Positions 35,866 to 37,611 of a stretch of 37,611 nt of DNA are shown in pieces (position 1 is the first letter of the stretch; every line of letters starts with the position of its first letter). Below the pieces are notes generated by a model that saw nothing but the letters and a program-made list of their open reading frames with translations, did no database searches and was not told the DNA's origin. The position numbers and the translations under genes are program-made. Source of the stretch: Streptomyces phaeoluteigriseus (GTDB taxonomy: Bacteria; Actinomycetota; Actinomycetes; Streptomycetales; Streptomycetaceae); assembly GCF_001896135.2 (NCBI RefSeq), contig NZ_MPOH02000011.1, forward strand, positions 491,960-529,570. Direction: 5' to 3'.

Positions 35866-37265
35866 TCAGAACAGCTTGCCGGGGTTGAGGATGCCCAGCG
35901 GGTCGAAGACCTGCTTGATCCGCCGCTGCATCTCCACGCCGACGGGGCCCAGCTCGCGTGCCAGCCACTCCTTCTTCAGCACGCCCACGCCGTGCTCGCC
36001 GGTGATGGTGCCGCCCAGTTCCAGGCCGAGCGCCATGATCTCGTCGAAGGACTCGCGGGCGCGCCGCGCCTCGTCGGGATCGGCCGCGTCGAAGCAGACG
36101 GTGGGGTGGGTGTTGCCGTCGCCCGCGTGCGCGCAGACCCCGATGGTGAGCCGGTACTTCTGGGCGATGCGCTCGACGCCCTCCAGCATGTCGCCGAGCC
36201 GGGAGCGGGGCACGCACACGTCGTCGATCATCGTCGTGCCCTTGACCGCCTCCAGGGCCACCAGCGAGGACCGCCGGGCCTGGAGGAGGAGTTCGGATTC
36301 GGCGGCGTCCTCGGCCGGCACGACCTGGGTGGCGCCGGCGGCCTCGCACAGCGCGCCGACGGCGGCGAGGTCGGCGGCCGGGTCCGGGGTGTCGAAGGCG
36401 GCGAGGAGGAGGGCCTCGGTGGTCTCCGGCAGGCCCATCCGGGTCAGCTCGTTGACCGCCCTGACCGTCGTACGGTCCATCAGCTCGAGGAGGGAGGGGA
36501 CGTGGCCGCCGGCCATGATCCGGCAGACGGCGTCGCAGGCGGCGGCAGCGGAGGCGAACTCGGCGGCCAGGACCAGTTGCTGCGGCGGCTGCGGCTTCAG
36601 CGCGAGGGTTGCCCGCACGACGACGCCGAGGGAGCCCTCGGAGCCGACGAACAGGCGGGTGAGGTCGTACCCGGCGACGCCCTTGGCGGTGCGGCGGCCG
36701 GTGGACATCAGGCGGCCGTCGGCGAGGACGACGTCCAGGCCGAGGACGTACTCGGCGGTGACGCCGTACTTCACGCAGCACAGACCACCGGAGGCGGTGC
36801 CGATGTTGCCGCCGATGGTGCACATCTCCAGCTGGAGGGGTCGGGCGGGTAGGAGAGGCCGTGTTCGGCCACGGCACGGGAGAGGACCGCGTTGACGACT
36901 CCGGGCTCGACGACGGCGATGCGGTCGACGGGACTGATCTCCAGGATGCGGTCCATCTTCGTCAGGGAGAGGACCAGGCAGCCGTCGGAGGCGTTGGCGG
37001 CGCCCGACAGGCCGGTGCGGGCGCCCTGCGGGACGACCGGGACGCGCAGCTCGGTGGCGGTGCGCAGCACGTGCTGGACCTGTTCGACGGTGCGCGGCAG
37101 CACGACGGCGGCCGGGGTGCCGGCCGGGCAGAAGCTCGCCATGTCGTGCGCGTAGGCGGCCGTGACGTCGGGGTCGGTGAGGACCGCCTCGGCGGGCAGG
37201 CCGTCGAGCAGTCGGTCGAGGAGGTTGCCGGTCACCTCGTCGCGAGGGGCTTCGATACGGCTCAT
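35866..37265 (-). CDS. GlcD/D-lactate dehydrogenase-type FAD oxidoreductase (frameshift, probably sequence error)
   Basis: The enzyme has about 467 residues if repaired, from ATG 37265 (MSRIEAPRDEVTGNLLDRLL); a GTG at 37271 is an alternative. The N-terminal PCMH FAD-binding domain has VVPQGARTGLSGAANASDGC. At 36826-36837 the frame breaks inside SYPPDPSS-W-EMCTIGGNIG. One added base turns CTGGAG into CTGGGAG and restores the conserved motif. The C-terminal FAD-oxidase domain is complete (HAGDGNTHPTV, GTITGEHGVGVLKKEWLARE, FDPLGILNPGKLF). Relatives oxidise glycolate, D-lactate or other 2-hydroxy acids; the substrate is uncertain. It is convergent with ssgG, 11 nt apart. Confidence 0.92.
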
Positions 37266-37363
37266 GATCACAGCGTCGCACCCGCCGCCATCGGTGTGAA
37301 CCCCGTCTGCGGCACCCGGCGGATACCGTCGCTCGGTCGTCGCGCTGACGCACAGTGAGCGCC

Positions 37364-37611
37364 ATGGACAGCGCTACCGAGACCGCCGCCGACGCAGCCG
37401 CCGAACCCGCGGGAGCCACTGCAGCCGCCGATGCGCGGCCCGGGACGGGGCCCGGGACGGGGCCCGGACCGTCGAAGGCCCGCTGCCGGCCGCACCGGCG
37501 GCTGCTGATCGGCTCGCTGGCCGGCTGCCTGGTGCTGGGCGGGGTCCTGCTGTGCCTGCCGGGCGAGGGGGCGGACCGGCCGAGCGGGCGGCCGCTCCGG
37601 GGGGCTCAGGG
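37364..37611 (+). CDS. Unknown membrane or secreted protein (5' part only)
   Basis: An open frame from ATG 37364 runs off the window: MDSATETAADAAAEPAGATA, then a basic stretch (KARCRPHRR) and a hydrophobic helix (LLIGSLAGCLVLGGVLLCLP). This is an N-terminal cytoplasmic Ala-rich segment with a signal anchor. No Shine-Dalgarno is seen. The catalytic or extracellular part lies beyond the window, so no function can be given. The reverse-strand reading here looks like a shadow. Confidence 0.6.
   Translation, partial: MDSATETAADAAAEPAGATAAADARPGTGPGTGPGPSKARCRPHRRLLIGSLAGCLVLGGVLLCLPGEGADRPSGRPLRGAQ

Overview
The window is high-GC actinobacterial chromosome, almost certainly Streptomyces. Supporting signs are the extreme third-position GC bias, an SsgA-like sporulation protein, DasR-type operators in front of N-acetylglucosamine PTS genes, a short Cys-rich leader peptide upstream of the CysO/CysM/Mec sulfur genes, RDD/DUF2510, DUF1707 and DUF3618 proteins, and many start codons placed 6-7 nt after a TANNNT -10 box. 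From about 10 kb onward the gene order resembles the S. coelicolor SCO2897-SCO2925 region as I remember it. It looks like core chromosome; no prophage, integrative element or biosynthetic cluster is visible.

Layout. 1-6.3 kb: 5'-complete GlxA-type AraC regulator (cut by the window edge), small DUF2269-like membrane protein, remnant of a Tat signal peptide, MFS transporter, DUF445 membrane protein, secreted SGNH/GDSL hydrolase. 6.3-9.8 kb: leftward cluster of two ABC-2 permeases, their ATPase and a DUF1707 protein. 10.0-12.8 kb: class A penicillin-binding protein with repetitive tails. 12.9-15.7 kb: SMR guanidinium exporter under a guanidine-III riboswitch, GroES-like protein, DUF3618 protein, Bcp peroxiredoxin, tRNA-Leu(UAG), RdgB. 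15.7-20.3 kb: small lipoprotein, RNase PH, and the nagF / nagE1 / nagE2 GlcNAc PTS locus with dre operators. 20.3-24 kb: MBL-fold hydrolase, membrane-anchored MazF/PemK-like protein, and the sulfur-carrier pathway (leader peptide, CysO, CysM, Mec). 24-29.2 kb: amino-acid permease, DUF2017, ClpS, then PncB and PncA for NAD salvage, and a small unknown. 29.3-37.6 kb: secreted M6 metalloprotease, small membrane protein, two RDD proteins flanking an IS481 transposase remnant, SsgG-like protein, GlcD-type FAD oxidase and the start of an unknown membrane protein.

Working together. NagF (EIIB) with NagE1/NagE2 (EIIC) imports GlcNAc, and the dre sites connect this to DasR. The leader peptide, CysO, CysM and Mec form the mycobacterial-type route to cysteine from O-phosphoserine and a protein thiocarboxylate. 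PncA and PncB recycle nicotinamide. ClpS and DUF2017 sit divergently beside pncB.

Quality warning. At least six breaks in otherwise well-preserved genes (MFS, PBP twice, nagE1, RDD2, FAD oxidase) are each repaired by adding one base, and each lies on or beside a short GC-rich palindrome. Independent mutation of so many housekeeping-type genes is unlikely, so I treat them as probable sequence errors and annotate whole genes.
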